This document shows positions 52,783 through 61,633 of a stretch of DNA of 64,000 bases, piece after piece. This DNA comes from VRUE01 sp963824705 (GTDB lineage Bacteria > Actinomycetota > Thermoleophilia > Solirubrobacterales > 70-9). The notes beneath the pieces were generated by a model. The model made no database searches. It was not told the origin of the DNA and saw only the letters and a list, made by a program, of their open reading frames with translations. The translations under genes and the position numbers were made by a program. Every line of letters begins with the position of its first letter. The stretch's first letter is position 1. The DNA lies in assembly GCA_963824705.1 (NCBI GenBank), contig CAWGQE010000003.1, forward strand, positions 248,001-312,000, written 5' to 3'.

Positions 52783-54147
52783 ATGGGTGCACTTGCAGCG
52801 TCTCGCCTCCGCACATTCGCCTTCTCGGCACTTGCCGCGTTCCTGCTGATGCTTGGCGATGCGGCAGCCGCGCCGGCGTCGGCCTTCCCCCGCTTCGGCA
52901 ACGACGGTCGCGTCCTCACCGCCTTCCCGGGGCAGGCCGCGGCGGCGGGAATAGCGCGCGATGACGCGGGCTCCCTGGTCGTCGCCGGCACGGTCACGGG
53001 ACCCGGGGGCAGCGACATCGGCATCGCTCGCTACCTGCACAGCGGCCGCCTCGACCCGAGCTTCGGCGGCGGGCATCCCGTCACCGTCGACCTCGGCGGC
53101 GACGAGCACGTCACCGACGTCGCACTCGACTCGCTGGGGCGGATAGTCGTCGTCGGCTACAGCGGCTCCGCCTTCAACCCGGCCGCCGGGGAGGCGCTGG
53201 TCGCCCGCTTTCTGCCCGGCGGCCGACCCGACCGGAGCCTCCTGCCCGCCGGGGCCCTCGACCCGAGCTTCGGCGACGGCGGCGTGGCGCGGCTGGGCTC
53301 CGGCGGCGCGCAGGCGGTCGCCGTCGACGGCGAGGACAGGGTCTTCGTCGCGGGCGGCAATGCGCTCGCGTCGTTCGACGACCCCTGGCAGGTATGGCGG
53401 CTCACCGCCGACGGCCAACCGGACCCGAGCTTCGGCGGCGGCGACGGCATCGCCACCGGCAAGGTCGGTGTCGATGCCAACAGCGCCGAAGCGCTCACCC
53501 TCGCCCCGCGCGGGCGCATCCTGATCGCGGTCTGCGCGACGGGATCCGAAGTGGCGAACACCTTCGGGGTCGAGCGCCTGCGGTCAGACGGCACGCCCGA
53601 CCCGGCATTCGGTGACGAGGGCGTCGTCAAGGTTGACTTCCACGACGATGCCGCTTGCCCTCACGCGATCGCACTCGACCGCCAGCGCTGGATCGTCGTC
53701 GCGGGAAGCGGCGCACGCGACCTGCTCGCGGCCCGCTTGCGCTCGGATGGCTCGCTCGACCCCAACTTCGCCGGCGACGGCACGACCCGCATCGACTTCC
53801 CCGGCTCCACTGCCCGCCTGGGCCGCATCGCGGTCGACGCCAATCGCCGCGTGTTCTTCGCCGGTCAGATCGAACGGACGACGACCAACAGAAACGGCGA
53901 CCACCCGACGCGCTTCGCCCTCGCCCGGTTGGATCCCCACGGTCGCCCCGACCCCAATTTCGGCCCCCACGGGCGCGTTGCGATCCGCATGGCGCCCAGG
54001 CGGCCCGACGCCGACGCCACCTGCTTGGCCCTACGCGGTGGCTTTGTCTACGCGGCCGGCTTCGTCGTCCAGCACAAAACGATCACTCCCCCGTCGCGCT
54101 TCGGCCTGCTCAGGTACGACGGCGTGGCGAAACGCCGCGAAGGCTGA
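52783..54147 (+). CDS. secreted delta-60 repeat protein
   Basis: The 454 residues have a signal peptide (FAFSALAAFLLMLGDAAAAP) and about seven delta-60 type repeats (GRLDPSFGGGHPVTVDLGG, LDPSFGDGGVARLGSGG, QPDPSFGGGDGIATGKVG, PDPAFGDEGVVKVDF, LDPNFAGDGTTRIDF, PDPNFGPHGRVAIRM). They form a beta-propeller-like structure. It is not homologous to the PD40 gene at 44125 but shares its promoter motif. Confidence 0.85.
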   Translation: MGALAASRLRTFAFSALAAFLLMLGDAAAAPASAFPRFGNDGRVLTAFPGQAAAAGIARDDAGSLVVAGTVTGPGGSDIGIARYLHSGRLDPSFGGGHPVTVDLGGDEHVTDVALDSLGRIVVVGYSGSAFNPAAGEALVARFLPGGRPDRSLLPAGALDPSFGDGGVARLGSGGAQAVAVDGEDRVFVAGGNALASFDDPWQVWRLTADGQPDPSFGGGDGIATGKVGVDANSAEALTLAPRGRILIAVCATGSEVANTFGVERLRSDGTPDPAFGDEGVVKVDFHDDAACPHAIALDRQRWIVVAGSGARDLLAARLRSDGSLDPNFAGDGTTRIDFPGSTARLGRIAVDANRRVFFAGQIERTTTNRNGDHPTRFALARLDPHGRPDPNFGPHGRVAIRMAPRRPDADATCLALRGGFVYAAGFVVQHKTITPPSRFGLLRYDGVAKRREG

Positions 54148-54157
54148 TCATCCTGGC

Positions 54158-54490
54158 TCAAGCCGTGCCGCCCGCAAGCGGCTGCGGCAGATAGGCGCAC
54201 CAGACGGCGAATATCGCCACGGCCACCACCGCACCGAGCCAGTGGGCACCGATCAGGACGAAGAGCAGGCTGGGGATCCCAGACAGCGCGGCGCGGAGCA
54301 GCACGGGTGCCTCGGGCAGCCCGACGACGCGCGCCGTCAGCCAGGCGCAGAGCATCCAGGCGAGCGGGCCGACGAGCCAGCCCCAGCTTTCGAAGAACCC
54401 GTGCGAGAAGACGACGGCGAGCAGCACCGAGAGCACCGCCACGGCCACCACCTGCACCACCGCCACGCGCCAGAGGATCGCCGAGTCCAC
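54158..54490 (-). CDS. small integral membrane protein, unrecognised
   Basis: The 110-residue protein has three or four hydrophobic segments (WRVAVVQVVAVAVLSVLLAV, GWLVGPLAWMLCAWLTARVV, LLFVLIGAHWLGAVVAVAIF). No conserved motif was recognised. It is convergent with the delta-60 gene and lies 12 nt downstream of the HTH-TPR gene. Confidence 0.6.
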   Translation of the reverse strand: MDSAILWRVAVVQVVAVAVLSVLLAVVFSHGFFESWGWLVGPLAWMLCAWLTARVVGLPEAPVLLRAALSGIPSLLFVLIGAHWLGAVVAVAIFAVWCAYLPQPLAGGTA

Positions 54491-54502
54491 GTGGCGATTC
54501 TC

Positions 54503-56392
54503 TCAGGCGACTGCTTGCAGCTTGGACCCTGGAACGCTCTCGCCCAGGAGCGCCAGTTCTTCGAAGGCGCTCGGGTCGCGCCTCGCCTCGCCGCCCATCT
54601 CGGCGGCCGAGGCATCGATCTCGTCCTCGTCTTCGAGCTCGATGTCGTCCATGACCGCGGCGATCCGCTCCACGCTTTGGGCGCCCCGTTCGGCCAATAT
54701 CTCCTGTGCCTCGTCCATTACTCGCTTGCTCTGTTCGACGAGATCCTCATCTTCAACTTCTTGCGCGAATCGGTACAGGAGGCGGGGCACCCAGGGATCC
54801 AGCTCCAGGATCTCGCACTTGCTGCGACTCGCTAGCAGGGCGTTCAGCTTCGCGATAATCGGTTGCACTCGCCCCCCCTTGCGAAGCATCCGGACGCGCC
54901 CTTCCTCGATGCTGCAAGCAGCGATCCCGGCCGGGCTCTGCAGGCCCTCATAGCGCTCATATGCCGAGCCGATCAGGCGCTCGACCGCGACGTAGCTCGG
55001 CTTCGAGCTCTCCGTGGCGATCTTGCGGGCAACTGCCGCCTGGCGTCGGGCATTCAGCGCCATGCCCTCGATGTGCTTACAGGCGTCGAACATCTGCCCC
55101 GCTCGCCCGAGGTACTCGTTGGCCTCGGACAGATGCTCTTTCTGAAATTCCACGGCTCCCAAGGCTGACTGGGCGAAGGCCTGGGTTACCAGCAGCTGCA
55201 TGTCGTCGGCCTGTTCGAGAGCCTGGTTCAGCAGGTCGCGCGCATCGTCGAGACAGCCAAGGCACCGCCGGACCTCACCCATCTGCATCAAAGTGTCTGC
55301 CCGGACACGTTCGAACGAGTTGTCATCGGCAGTCTGGTAGGCCCTTTCGAGACATACCGATGCCTCGCGGAACTCGCCGAGCAGCCGCAGGCAGAAGCCG
55401 AACATGAACAGGCACTGGGCCTGGCCGTAGGCGTCCTCGAGGCCGTCGAAGCTGCGCTTGGCGATCGTCGCGAAGCGCAGGGCCTTTTCGAGCTGGGTCT
55501 GCTTGCGCAGGTTGCCGGCCAGGCTGATCATGCTCCACGCTTGCCGTCCGAACCAGTCGGCCGACGCCGGGGCCTCGCTGTTCTTGACGAGCTGGCCATA
55601 GAGCGAGCACGCGGCTGTCAAGTGAGCTTCGCGGGTGGGCAGATCGTCGCCCCGCCGCTCGCCGGCGCGGCCCAAGGTGTATTTGAGATGCGCCGCCGCC
55701 GGCACAGCGAGCTCTGCCCCATAACCGTCCGCGTTGCCGAGGGCGATGTCGTTCAATCGTGCGATCAGACTCTCCTGGCAGGCGGCGAGCTCGCCCTGCT
55801 CCTCCGGCAGGCGGTTTTGCCGAACGGTTTTCGCGAGCTCGGCCGTCGCTTCCAAGGCGAGGGCGGGCTCGCCGATCTTCTCCGCCTCGCGCACCACGCC
55901 CCTCAGCCGGTCGGCCGCTTCGCCGAGCCGGTTGGCTTCCCTCCGGATGCGCACCCCCCGATCGATCGCCGAGCGCAGGAGTTGACGGGCCTGCTCGTCG
56001 CTCAGGGAGGGCAGGGGTTTCTCGGCGGCGCCGAACGTGTAGTGGCGGTTGAGCTGTCGCTCTCCCTCCGGCGTGAGAAAATACGTGACGCGGCGCCGAT
56101 CCTCTGCGTCGCCTTCGCGGACGACCGAGCCGGCGCTATGTAGGTCGGCCAGCAGGCGGCTGATCGACGGAATCGGAGATCCGAGCTGCTCGGCCAACTC
56201 GGTCGTCGTAGCCGGGGACCTCGCGAGGGCAGCGAGCAGACGTCGACGCAACGGCTCTCGCTTCTCCGATTCAGTGACCTCTTTGCGGAGCGTTTTGACG
56301 CGCTCCACACCGGCGGCGCTCATTGCCTCGCCAGTCAGGGAGCCCCCGGTGAGCTTGGCCTCGGCGCGCCCCGTCCCTCTTCTATTCTGCAT
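54503..56392 (-). CDS. winged-helix plus TPR-repeat regulator-like protein
   Basis: The 629-residue protein has an N-terminal MarR/ArsR-like winged helix (about 45-120: LLAALARSPATTTELAEQLG, SIPSISRLLADLHSAGSVVR). At least eight TPR-type helical repeats follow (for example EFREASVCLERAYQTADDNS, GCLDDARDLLNQALEQADDM, HLSEANEYLGRAGQMFDACK). It likely senses a protein or ligand through the TPRs and binds DNA. It is beside, and on the same strand as, a nitrilase-superfamily gene. The start at ATG 56392 follows GGAGATGGG. Confidence 0.8.
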   Translation of the reverse strand: MQNRRGTGRAEAKLTGGSLTGEAMSAAGVERVKTLRKEVTESEKREPLRRRLLAALARSPATTTELAEQLGSPIPSISRLLADLHSAGSVVREGDAEDRRRVTYFLTPEGERQLNRHYTFGAAEKPLPSLSDEQARQLLRSAIDRGVRIRREANRLGEAADRLRGVVREAEKIGEPALALEATAELAKTVRQNRLPEEQGELAACQESLIARLNDIALGNADGYGAELAVPAAAHLKYTLGRAGERRGDDLPTREAHLTAACSLYGQLVKNSEAPASADWFGRQAWSMISLAGNLRKQTQLEKALRFATIAKRSFDGLEDAYGQAQCLFMFGFCLRLLGEFREASVCLERAYQTADDNSFERVRADTLMQMGEVRRCLGCLDDARDLLNQALEQADDMQLLVTQAFAQSALGAVEFQKEHLSEANEYLGRAGQMFDACKHIEGMALNARRQAAVARKIATESSKPSYVAVERLIGSAYERYEGLQSPAGIAACSIEEGRVRMLRKGGRVQPIIAKLNALLASRSKCEILELDPWVPRLLYRFAQEVEDEDLVEQSKRVMDEAQEILAERGAQSVERIAAVMDDIELEDEDEIDASAAEMGGEARRDPSAFEELALLGESVPGSKLQAVA

Positions 56393-56549
56393 CCCATCTC
56401 CGCGTTCCTCTTAAGTTCGTTGCAAAAGTCTCTAAGTCTGCTAGTCACAGTCTCCCGCGTTTGCTCTGGAAAGTCAATAACCGATCATTGATATTCAGCC
56501 TAACGCCAGCGCGGGCGTCTGCGCCGCAACACCCGTCCGTTTCCCGCTC

Positions 56550-57953
56550 CTAGCGCCAAGTGATCGCTCGCTCCAGCTCCACGTTCGGATCGAACACGGC
56601 GATCTCCGTCGGCGACGCTCCAGCTCGCCCAGGAAAGGTCCTCGACTGCTCCTCGGGATCCGGCCGCGGCACCGCCACCATGCCATGAAAAGGGCTCGTC
56701 GCTTCCTCGGGCGGGGCGTTGGCGACGACGGCAATTCCCTGGCGGCGCGAGGCGAGGTCGGCGATCGTCCCGTTGAACGAGCCCTTTTTTGGCGTGAAGC
56801 TGGGCACGATCAGAGTGTTGACGCCCGCGGCCAGGAGCTTCTGGGGGATGTACTCGTCGACGAGGTCCGCGCAGATCACCACCGCGAGGCGGGTGTGCTC
56901 CCCGGAGAGCACGGTGATCGTCTTCTGCTCGCGCGTGATCGCCTCGCACAGGGGCGCCGGCAGCTGCTTGCCTTCGAGCTTCGTCGCCGTGTACGGATGG
57001 CACTTCCGGTGCCGGGCGACCATGTGTCCGTCGAGATAGACCTGCGCCTCGTTCGCCCTGATTTCCGGTCTGGCGCTCGGCTGTTCGCACACGTGGGCGC
57101 TCCCCGCGACGATCAACGGCGGAAAGCGGCTTGAGTCCCGCGACAGCGCTGCCTGAAGCGCCCCGGGGTGGGGCAGGCTGAGCTCGGGCAGGACAGCGAT
57201 CTCGACATCGGCGACGCGTGCCAGCAAGTCGAGGACGGCGTCAGGGTCCCACGTCTGCGGGGACGCGTCGAAGAACTCGCCTTCGGCCTGCGTGCCGACC
57301 TTGAGCCTGCCGCATCCCGGCGGGTGCACGGTGGCGACTTTCGGCAGCCTTTGCTCGCCGCTCCAGGTCAGCTGATCGAGCCGCGCTCGCTGCGCGAAGT
57401 CCAGGATGACCTGGACCTCTTCGCTCTCCGAGTACTCGAACAGGCGGTGCCCGTAGCCGCCGAGCAGATCGCTTTGTCCGATCGTCGCCTGTCTGGGGGT
57501 CAGCTCGAAGCGGCCGCCCAGTGGGCGTGAGGCGTATGGCACCGGGGAGCCTTCGTCAAGCAGGACCGTTCCTTCAGTTGCTTCGTAGAAGGCCGGCAGC
57601 ACCCCCCGGCAAAGGCCGCGGAGAACCGCGAGGCAATCGAGCGGGTAGTGAGGGTCCGCCTTGGCCAGCAGCTCGGCAAGTTCCTCGCCCAGCTGAGGCC
57701 GGAGTTGCTCCGGCTTGCGGACAACCTCCGGCCAGGCGGCTGGATCCGAGGTCGCGACACACTGGGTGAGCGTGTCGCTGAGTTGCGCATGGGCGCTGCC
57801 GCCGAGCGCGCCCCGCAGTTCGGCGCCGTGCCCCATGCAGAGCTTGCCGAGGCGGCGGGCCAGGTCCACGATCGAGGTCGCGGCCTCCAACTCACTGGTG
57901 AATGTGAACGAGCGCATGGCTTCGACAAGGTCGGTCCCTGCCGAAGCCGGCAC
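56550..57953 (-). CDS. nitrilase-superfamily hydrolase with a long N-terminal extension
   Basis: The 467 residues start with about 195 that I cannot assign. A carbon-nitrogen hydrolase domain follows with the catalytic triad: Glu in VEIAVLPELSLPHPG, Lys in MVARHRKCHPY, and Cys in LAVVICADLVDEY. It should cleave an amide, nitrile or acyl bond. The N-terminal extension is unusual. It lies 157 nt upstream of the HTH-TPR gene on the same strand. The start is GTG 57953; ATG 57917 is also possible. Confidence 0.75.
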   Translation of the reverse strand: MPASAGTDLVEAMRSFTFTSELEAATSIVDLARRLGKLCMGHGAELRGALGGSAHAQLSDTLTQCVATSDPAAWPEVVRKPEQLRPQLGEELAELLAKADPHYPLDCLAVLRGLCRGVLPAFYEATEGTVLLDEGSPVPYASRPLGGRFELTPRQATIGQSDLLGGYGHRLFEYSESEEVQVILDFAQRARLDQLTWSGEQRLPKVATVHPPGCGRLKVGTQAEGEFFDASPQTWDPDAVLDLLARVADVEIAVLPELSLPHPGALQAALSRDSSRFPPLIVAGSAHVCEQPSARPEIRANEAQVYLDGHMVARHRKCHPYTATKLEGKQLPAPLCEAITREQKTITVLSGEHTRLAVVICADLVDEYIPQKLLAAGVNTLIVPSFTPKKGSFNGTIADLASRRQGIAVVANAPPEEATSPFHGMVAVPRPDPEEQSRTFPGRAGASPTEIAVFDPNVELERAITWR

Positions 57954-58060
57954 ACCGCCCGACCCCTAACCCTAGTGGCTATCCCTGGGCGCCCAGGTAA
58001 GTCGCCGGACCGTTAGAAGGATGCCGAGTTTCTAAAGCACAGGCGGCGCGGCGCAGGGCG

Positions 58061-58735
58061 TTACTGAAGGGCGAAGACGACGTGGACGGTCGCCGTCACC
58101 GTCGAAGACCCGGGCTTCACCGGCGGCGCCGGCGCGGCGGCGGCGCCCTTCTGAGTGGCCTGGGGTTGGTTGGGGACGACTTCGGAGCCTTCTTCGATGC
58201 TGATCGCGGGTCCCAAGGTCGCCCCGGCCCGGGACGCGAGGCCGGCGGCCTTCGCCTTTGCCTGGTCGAAGGCGGCGAGCAGAGTGCTTTCGTAAGCAAG
58301 CGCGGGGTCGCCAGGGAAGAAGCGCGGGCCTCTGGTCCCGGTGGCACCCGCCGCCACCGCGGCGCTGACCAGCTCGCCGGCTCGGTCAGGTTGGTGCAGG
58401 GTCACCGAGATCCCCTCGCTGGCCCTGTAGACGGTCCGCTTGTCGCGGATGACTTTGCGGATCGAGATTTGCCCGGTCGTGACGTCGCCCGTGCCCACGC
58501 CCGGAACGGCCTCCACCGCCGCGATCACCGCTCGCAGGCGGACCGCGACGATGCGCAGCGCCGCCGCCCGCGAAGACCGTTCCTTGGCCACCTGGAATCC
58601 CAGGCCGGCGGTGTCGTTCGGGACCTGCTGCGTCGCCGACCCGTTCACCGTGACCGTCCGGTCCTGCGCGAGGGCGGAGGCCGGCACGAGCAGGAAGAGC
58701 GTGAGGATCGCGAGAGGCAGGCGCGCTCGCATCAC
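58061..58735 (-). CDS. secreted SIMPL-domain (DUF541) protein
   Basis: The 224 residues start with a signal peptide (RLPLAILTLFLLVPASALAQ) and then show the SIMPL-domain pattern DRTVTVNGSATQQVPNDTAG, TTGQISIRKVIRDKRTVYRA and AFDQAKAKAAGLASRAGATL. The role is unclear (envelope or stress-related). The ATG lies within the end of the VOC gene (4-nt overlap). Confidence 0.82.
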   Translation of the reverse strand: MMRARLPLAILTLFLLVPASALAQDRTVTVNGSATQQVPNDTAGLGFQVAKERSSRAAALRIVAVRLRAVIAAVEAVPGVGTGDVTTGQISIRKVIRDKRTVYRASEGISVTLHQPDRAGELVSAAVAAGATGTRGPRFFPGDPALAYESTLLAAFDQAKAKAAGLASRAGATLGPAISIEEGSEVVPNQPQATQKGAAAAPAPPVKPGSSTVTATVHVVFALQ

Positions 58736-59214
58736 GCGGCCTCACCGTCGGCGGCGCGGCGCAGCGCGGCGATATCGAGCTTGCGCATTCCCAGCATCGC
58801 CTTCATCGCCCGCTCGGCACGCCCCTTGTCGGGATCGGCGAAGAGCTCTTCCATCCCGGTCGGCACGACCTGCCAGGAGAGGCCGTAGCGGTCCTTCAGC
58901 CAGCCGCACTGGCTCTCCTCACCGCCCTCGAGGAGCTGGGTCCAGAAGTAGTCGATCTCCTCCTGGGTCTCGCATTCGATCGCGAAGGAGACCGCCTCGT
59001 CGAACCTGAACTCGGGGCCGCCGTTGATGGCGATGAAGCGCTGACCGTCGAGCTCGAACTCCACGGTCATCACCATGCCCACCTCGCGTGGGCCTGCCTC
59101 GGTGTAGTGGGTGGCGTTGACGATCCGCGAGTTCTCGAAGACCCCGACGTAGAACTCCGCGGCCTCCTCGGCCTCGGTGTCGAACCACAAGTTGGGGACG
59201 ATCTTCTGCTGCAT
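58732..59214 (-). CDS. VOC-family (PhnB-like) protein
   Basis: The 160-residue protein has the PhnB/3-demethylubiquinone-methyltransferase-like VOC pattern: IVPNLWFDTEAEEAAEFYVG, VEFELDGQRFIAINGGPEFR, AVSFAIECETQEEIDYFW and CGWLKDRYGLSWQVVP. The start ATG 59214 is typical (QQKIVPNLWF). Activity unknown. Confidence 0.88.
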   Translation of the reverse strand: MQQKIVPNLWFDTEAEEAAEFYVGVFENSRIVNATHYTEAGPREVGMVMTVEFELDGQRFIAINGGPEFRFDEAVSFAIECETQEEIDYFWTQLLEGGEESQCGWLKDRYGLSWQVVPTGMEELFADPDKGRAERAMKAMLGMRKLDIAALRRAADGEAA

Positions 59215-59282
59215 AGGTCCACCTCCTGGGATGCCGGTACCCGATTGGCCGTGGACTATCCTCCCTGATCGGTCCCAAGCCC

Positions 59283-59355
59283 GGGCGGTTAGCTCAGTTG
59301 GGAGAGCACCTCCCTTACAAGGAGGGGGTCACTGGTTCGAGCCCAGTACCGCCCA
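59283..59355 (+). tRNA. tRNA-Val(UAC)
   Basis: This is a normal 73-nt cloverleaf. Acceptor GGGCGGT/ACCGCCC with discriminator A, D-stem GCTC/GAGC, anticodon arm CTCCC-TTACAAG... reads loop CTTACAA with anticodon UAC (Val), and the T-loop is TTCGAGC with stem CTGG/CCAG. No CCA is encoded. It sits between divergent-side genes, 2 nt from the SDR stop. Confidence 0.95.
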
Positions 59356-59357
59356 TC

Positions 59358-60308
59358 TCAGGCCGCCGATGGCTCTGCCCGGCCGCCGGAGACCTCGATC
59401 TTCAGGCCGGTTTCGCGCTCCGAGACCTCCCAGAGGCGGCCGATCGCCCGCTCCATGCCGAGCCGCCGCAACACCGGCTTGCGCACCGGCGGACCGTTGT
59501 TGACGAAGAGCGGGCCGTAGAGCTGACCGCCGCGTGCCTTTGGGTCGGTCGCCGCCCGCAGCTGCGAGAGCGCTCCCTGCGCCGGCGACATGCCGGTCGA
59601 GCCGGCGAGTCCGTGGAAGAAGCGCTGCGAGAAGCCGCCGTCGGTCTCCGCGACGCTGACCGCCTGCAGGTCGGTGTTGGAGAGGCCGGGATGGGCGATC
59701 AGGCTCGCTGCCGGCGCGCCCGCGTCACGCAGCTTTCGATCGAGGCCGAGTCCGAAATGGAAGTTCGCCAGCTTCGCCTGGCCGTAGGCTCGCCAGGGGC
59801 CGTAGCGGCCCTCGAGGTGGGGGTTCTCCGGGTCGACCGCCCGGCCCATGTGGTGGGCGGTGCTGGTGACCGTGACGATCCGGGCCGCGTCCGCCCGCAG
59901 CAGCGCCGGCATCAGCAGCGCGGTCAGGGCGAAGTGACCAAGGTGGTCGACGCCGAGCTGCATCTCGAACCCGTCGACGGTCTTGCGCTCGGGAATACCC
60001 ATCACGCCGGCGTTGTTGACGAGGATGTCGATCGAGTCGTGGCCGGCCAGGATCCGCCCGGCGGCCTCGTTTACGGACGCCAGCGCGCCGAGATCGAGCG
60101 CGACGACCTCGAGCGAGGTCTCCGGCGCTCCGCCGCGGATCTGCGCCTCTGCCTCCGCGGCCTTCTCCTGGTTGCGCGCCGCCATCACTACCTTGGCGCC
60201 CGCCCCCGCCAGAGCTCGCGCGGTCTCGAGGCCGAGGCCGCCGTTGGCGCCGGTGACGACCGCCGCGCGGCCCGTCAGGTCGGGAATGTCCGCGACGCTC
60301 CAGCTCAC
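59358..60308 (-). CDS. short-chain dehydrogenase/reductase, retinol-dehydrogenase/WW-oxidoreductase-like
   Basis: The 316-residue SDR has TGXXXGXG in VVTGANGGLGLETARAL, then VNNAGVMGIPE (NNAG), and VTSTAHH. The catalytic Tyr/Lys segment is WRAYGQAKLANFHFG. I start at GTG 60308, which has GGGAG upstream and begins SWSVADIPDLTGR; an ATG at 60341 lies inside the operator region. Upstream palindromes suggest control by a TetR-type repressor not in the window. Confidence 0.9.
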   Translation of the reverse strand: MSWSVADIPDLTGRAAVVTGANGGLGLETARALAGAGAKVVMAARNQEKAAEAEAQIRGGAPETSLEVVALDLGALASVNEAAGRILAGHDSIDILVNNAGVMGIPERKTVDGFEMQLGVDHLGHFALTALLMPALLRADAARIVTVTSTAHHMGRAVDPENPHLEGRYGPWRAYGQAKLANFHFGLGLDRKLRDAGAPAASLIAHPGLSNTDLQAVSVAETDGGFSQRFFHGLAGSTGMSPAQGALSQLRAATDPKARGGQLYGPLFVNNGPPVRKPVLRRLGMERAIGRLWEVSERETGLKIEVSGGRAEPSAA

Positions 60309-60322
60309 CGGGCTCCCTTTCC

Positions 60323-60356
60323 TGAGCGAACGTTCATTCACTCACAATATTGAGTG
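60323..60356. promoter_or_regulatory. paired palindromes between divergent SDR and methyltransferase genes
   Basis: TGAGCGAAC-GTTCATTCA (60323-60340) is an imperfect 9-bp-arm palindrome of the TetR-operator style, with 7 of 9 arm positions matching. It is followed by CACTCA-CAATAT-TGAGTG (60339-60356), with perfect 6-bp arms. No matching regulator gene is adjacent. Confidence 0.5.
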
Positions 60357-60382
60357 GGGGAGTGCCGCTAGCCTCAAGGGCG

Positions 60383-61183
60383 ATGGCCGACCCCGCCCTG
60401 GGCTCCACCAAGCCTCTGGATCTCGCGCCCGCGATCGAGCAGGCCCTGAGCCTCTTCGCGCAGCCTGCTCGGGGCGAGGAGCTCGACGTCTCCCGCGGCT
60501 ACCTCGACCTGTTGGGCGGGGAGGACCCGACGGGAACGCGTATCGGCCAGCGGCTGATGGTGAGCCAGGCGCTGCCGCTGATCTACCAACGCTTCTGGCG
60601 GCCGCTCGGAGGCCGCCTGTTGATGGGGTTGACCGGGCCGAGCACCGCGGACGAGCACCGCATGGCACTCGAGATGCTCTCGATCGCCCGCGGCGATCGG
60701 GTGCTTGACGTCGCCTGTGGACCCGGCAACTTCACGCGCGACTTCGCCCCCGCGGCAGGCGATGGCCTCGTCGTCGGCATCGACGCCTCGGCGCCGATGC
60801 TTGAAGTCGCCGTGCGTGACACCGAGAGCGACAACGTCGCCTATGTGCGCGGCGACGCCTGCGCATTGCCGTTCCGCGACGCCAGCTTCGACGCCGTCTG
60901 CTGCTTCGCGGCTCTCTACCTGATCGAGGAGCCGATGCGGGCGCTGGCGGAGATCGTCCGCGTGCTGGCTCCGGGAGGCCGAGTGGCGCTACTAAGCAGC
61001 TGCAGTCGTGGCCCCGTTCCCACGGCCACCGCCAACGCGATCGTGCGCAGGCTCAGCGGCGTGCGTATCTTCGATCGCGACGAGCTGACGCGGGCGCTCG
61101 GCGACGATGGGCTGGTCGGGATTGAGCAGCAGGTCGCCGGGCTCGCCCAGTTCGTCTCGGCCCGCAAACCGGAGGTGGACTAG
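60383..61183 (+). CDS. SAM-dependent methyltransferase
   Basis: The 266-residue protein has a short N-terminal extension, then the class I fold RVLDVACGPGNFTRDFAP, VVGIDASAPMLEVAV, VRGDACALPFRDASFDAVCC and VLAPGGRVALLSSCS. The substrate is unknown. ATG 60383 is preferred over a TTG at 60350 because a TAGCCT hexamer sits 8 nt upstream. It is followed without a gap by an SRPBCC gene and a broken reductase gene. Confidence 0.88.
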   Translation: MADPALGSTKPLDLAPAIEQALSLFAQPARGEELDVSRGYLDLLGGEDPTGTRIGQRLMVSQALPLIYQRFWRPLGGRLLMGLTGPSTADEHRMALEMLSIARGDRVLDVACGPGNFTRDFAPAAGDGLVVGIDASAPMLEVAVRDTESDNVAYVRGDACALPFRDASFDAVCCFAALYLIEEPMRALAEIVRVLAPGGRVALLSSCSRGPVPTATANAIVRRLSGVRIFDRDELTRALGDDGLVGIEQQVAGLAQFVSARKPEVD

Positions 61184-61633
61184 ATGGCACACATGGGCGG
61201 TACGGCGGAAGCGGAGATCGACGCCCCGCTCGACGAGGTCTGGGCGGTGGTCGAGGACGTGCTCACCGCCCCCGACTGGCAGGGTGGACTGGAGGCGATC
61301 ACGGCGCTCGAGCACGACCGCGAGGGGCGCCCGACCCTGGTGGAGAGCGTCAGCGACATCAAGGTCAGGCAGGTCAAGACGCAGGTGCGGTTCAGCTACG
61401 AGCCGCCTACTCGCCTCTCGTGGGTCCAGGAGAAGGGCGATCTCAAGTCGGTCGAGGGGTCGTGGCAGCTGGAGGATCTCGGCGGCGCACGGACGCGGGC
61501 GACCTACTCGCTCGACGGCGATCCGGGGCGGATGCTCGGCATGCTGATCCGCGGGCCGGTCGAGGCCGCCGCTCGGGCGGTGCTGGTCAACGCTCGCCCG
61601 GGCGAGCTCAAGGCGCGAGTCGAGGACGCCTGA
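61184..61633 (+). CDS. SRPBCC (START/Bet v1-like) family protein
   Basis: The 149-residue protein shows the SRPBCC pattern GTAEAEIDAPLDEVWAVVED, RQVKTQVRFSYEPPTRLSWV and GSWQLEDLGGARTRATYSLD. It should bind a hydrophobic ligand, perhaps a lipid. It directly follows the methyltransferase stop and overlaps the next gene (TGATG). Confidence 0.82.
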   Translation: MAHMGGTAEAEIDAPLDEVWAVVEDVLTAPDWQGGLEAITALEHDREGRPTLVESVSDIKVRQVKTQVRFSYEPPTRLSWVQEKGDLKSVEGSWQLEDLGGARTRATYSLDGDPGRMLGMLIRGPVEAAARAVLVNARPGELKARVEDA

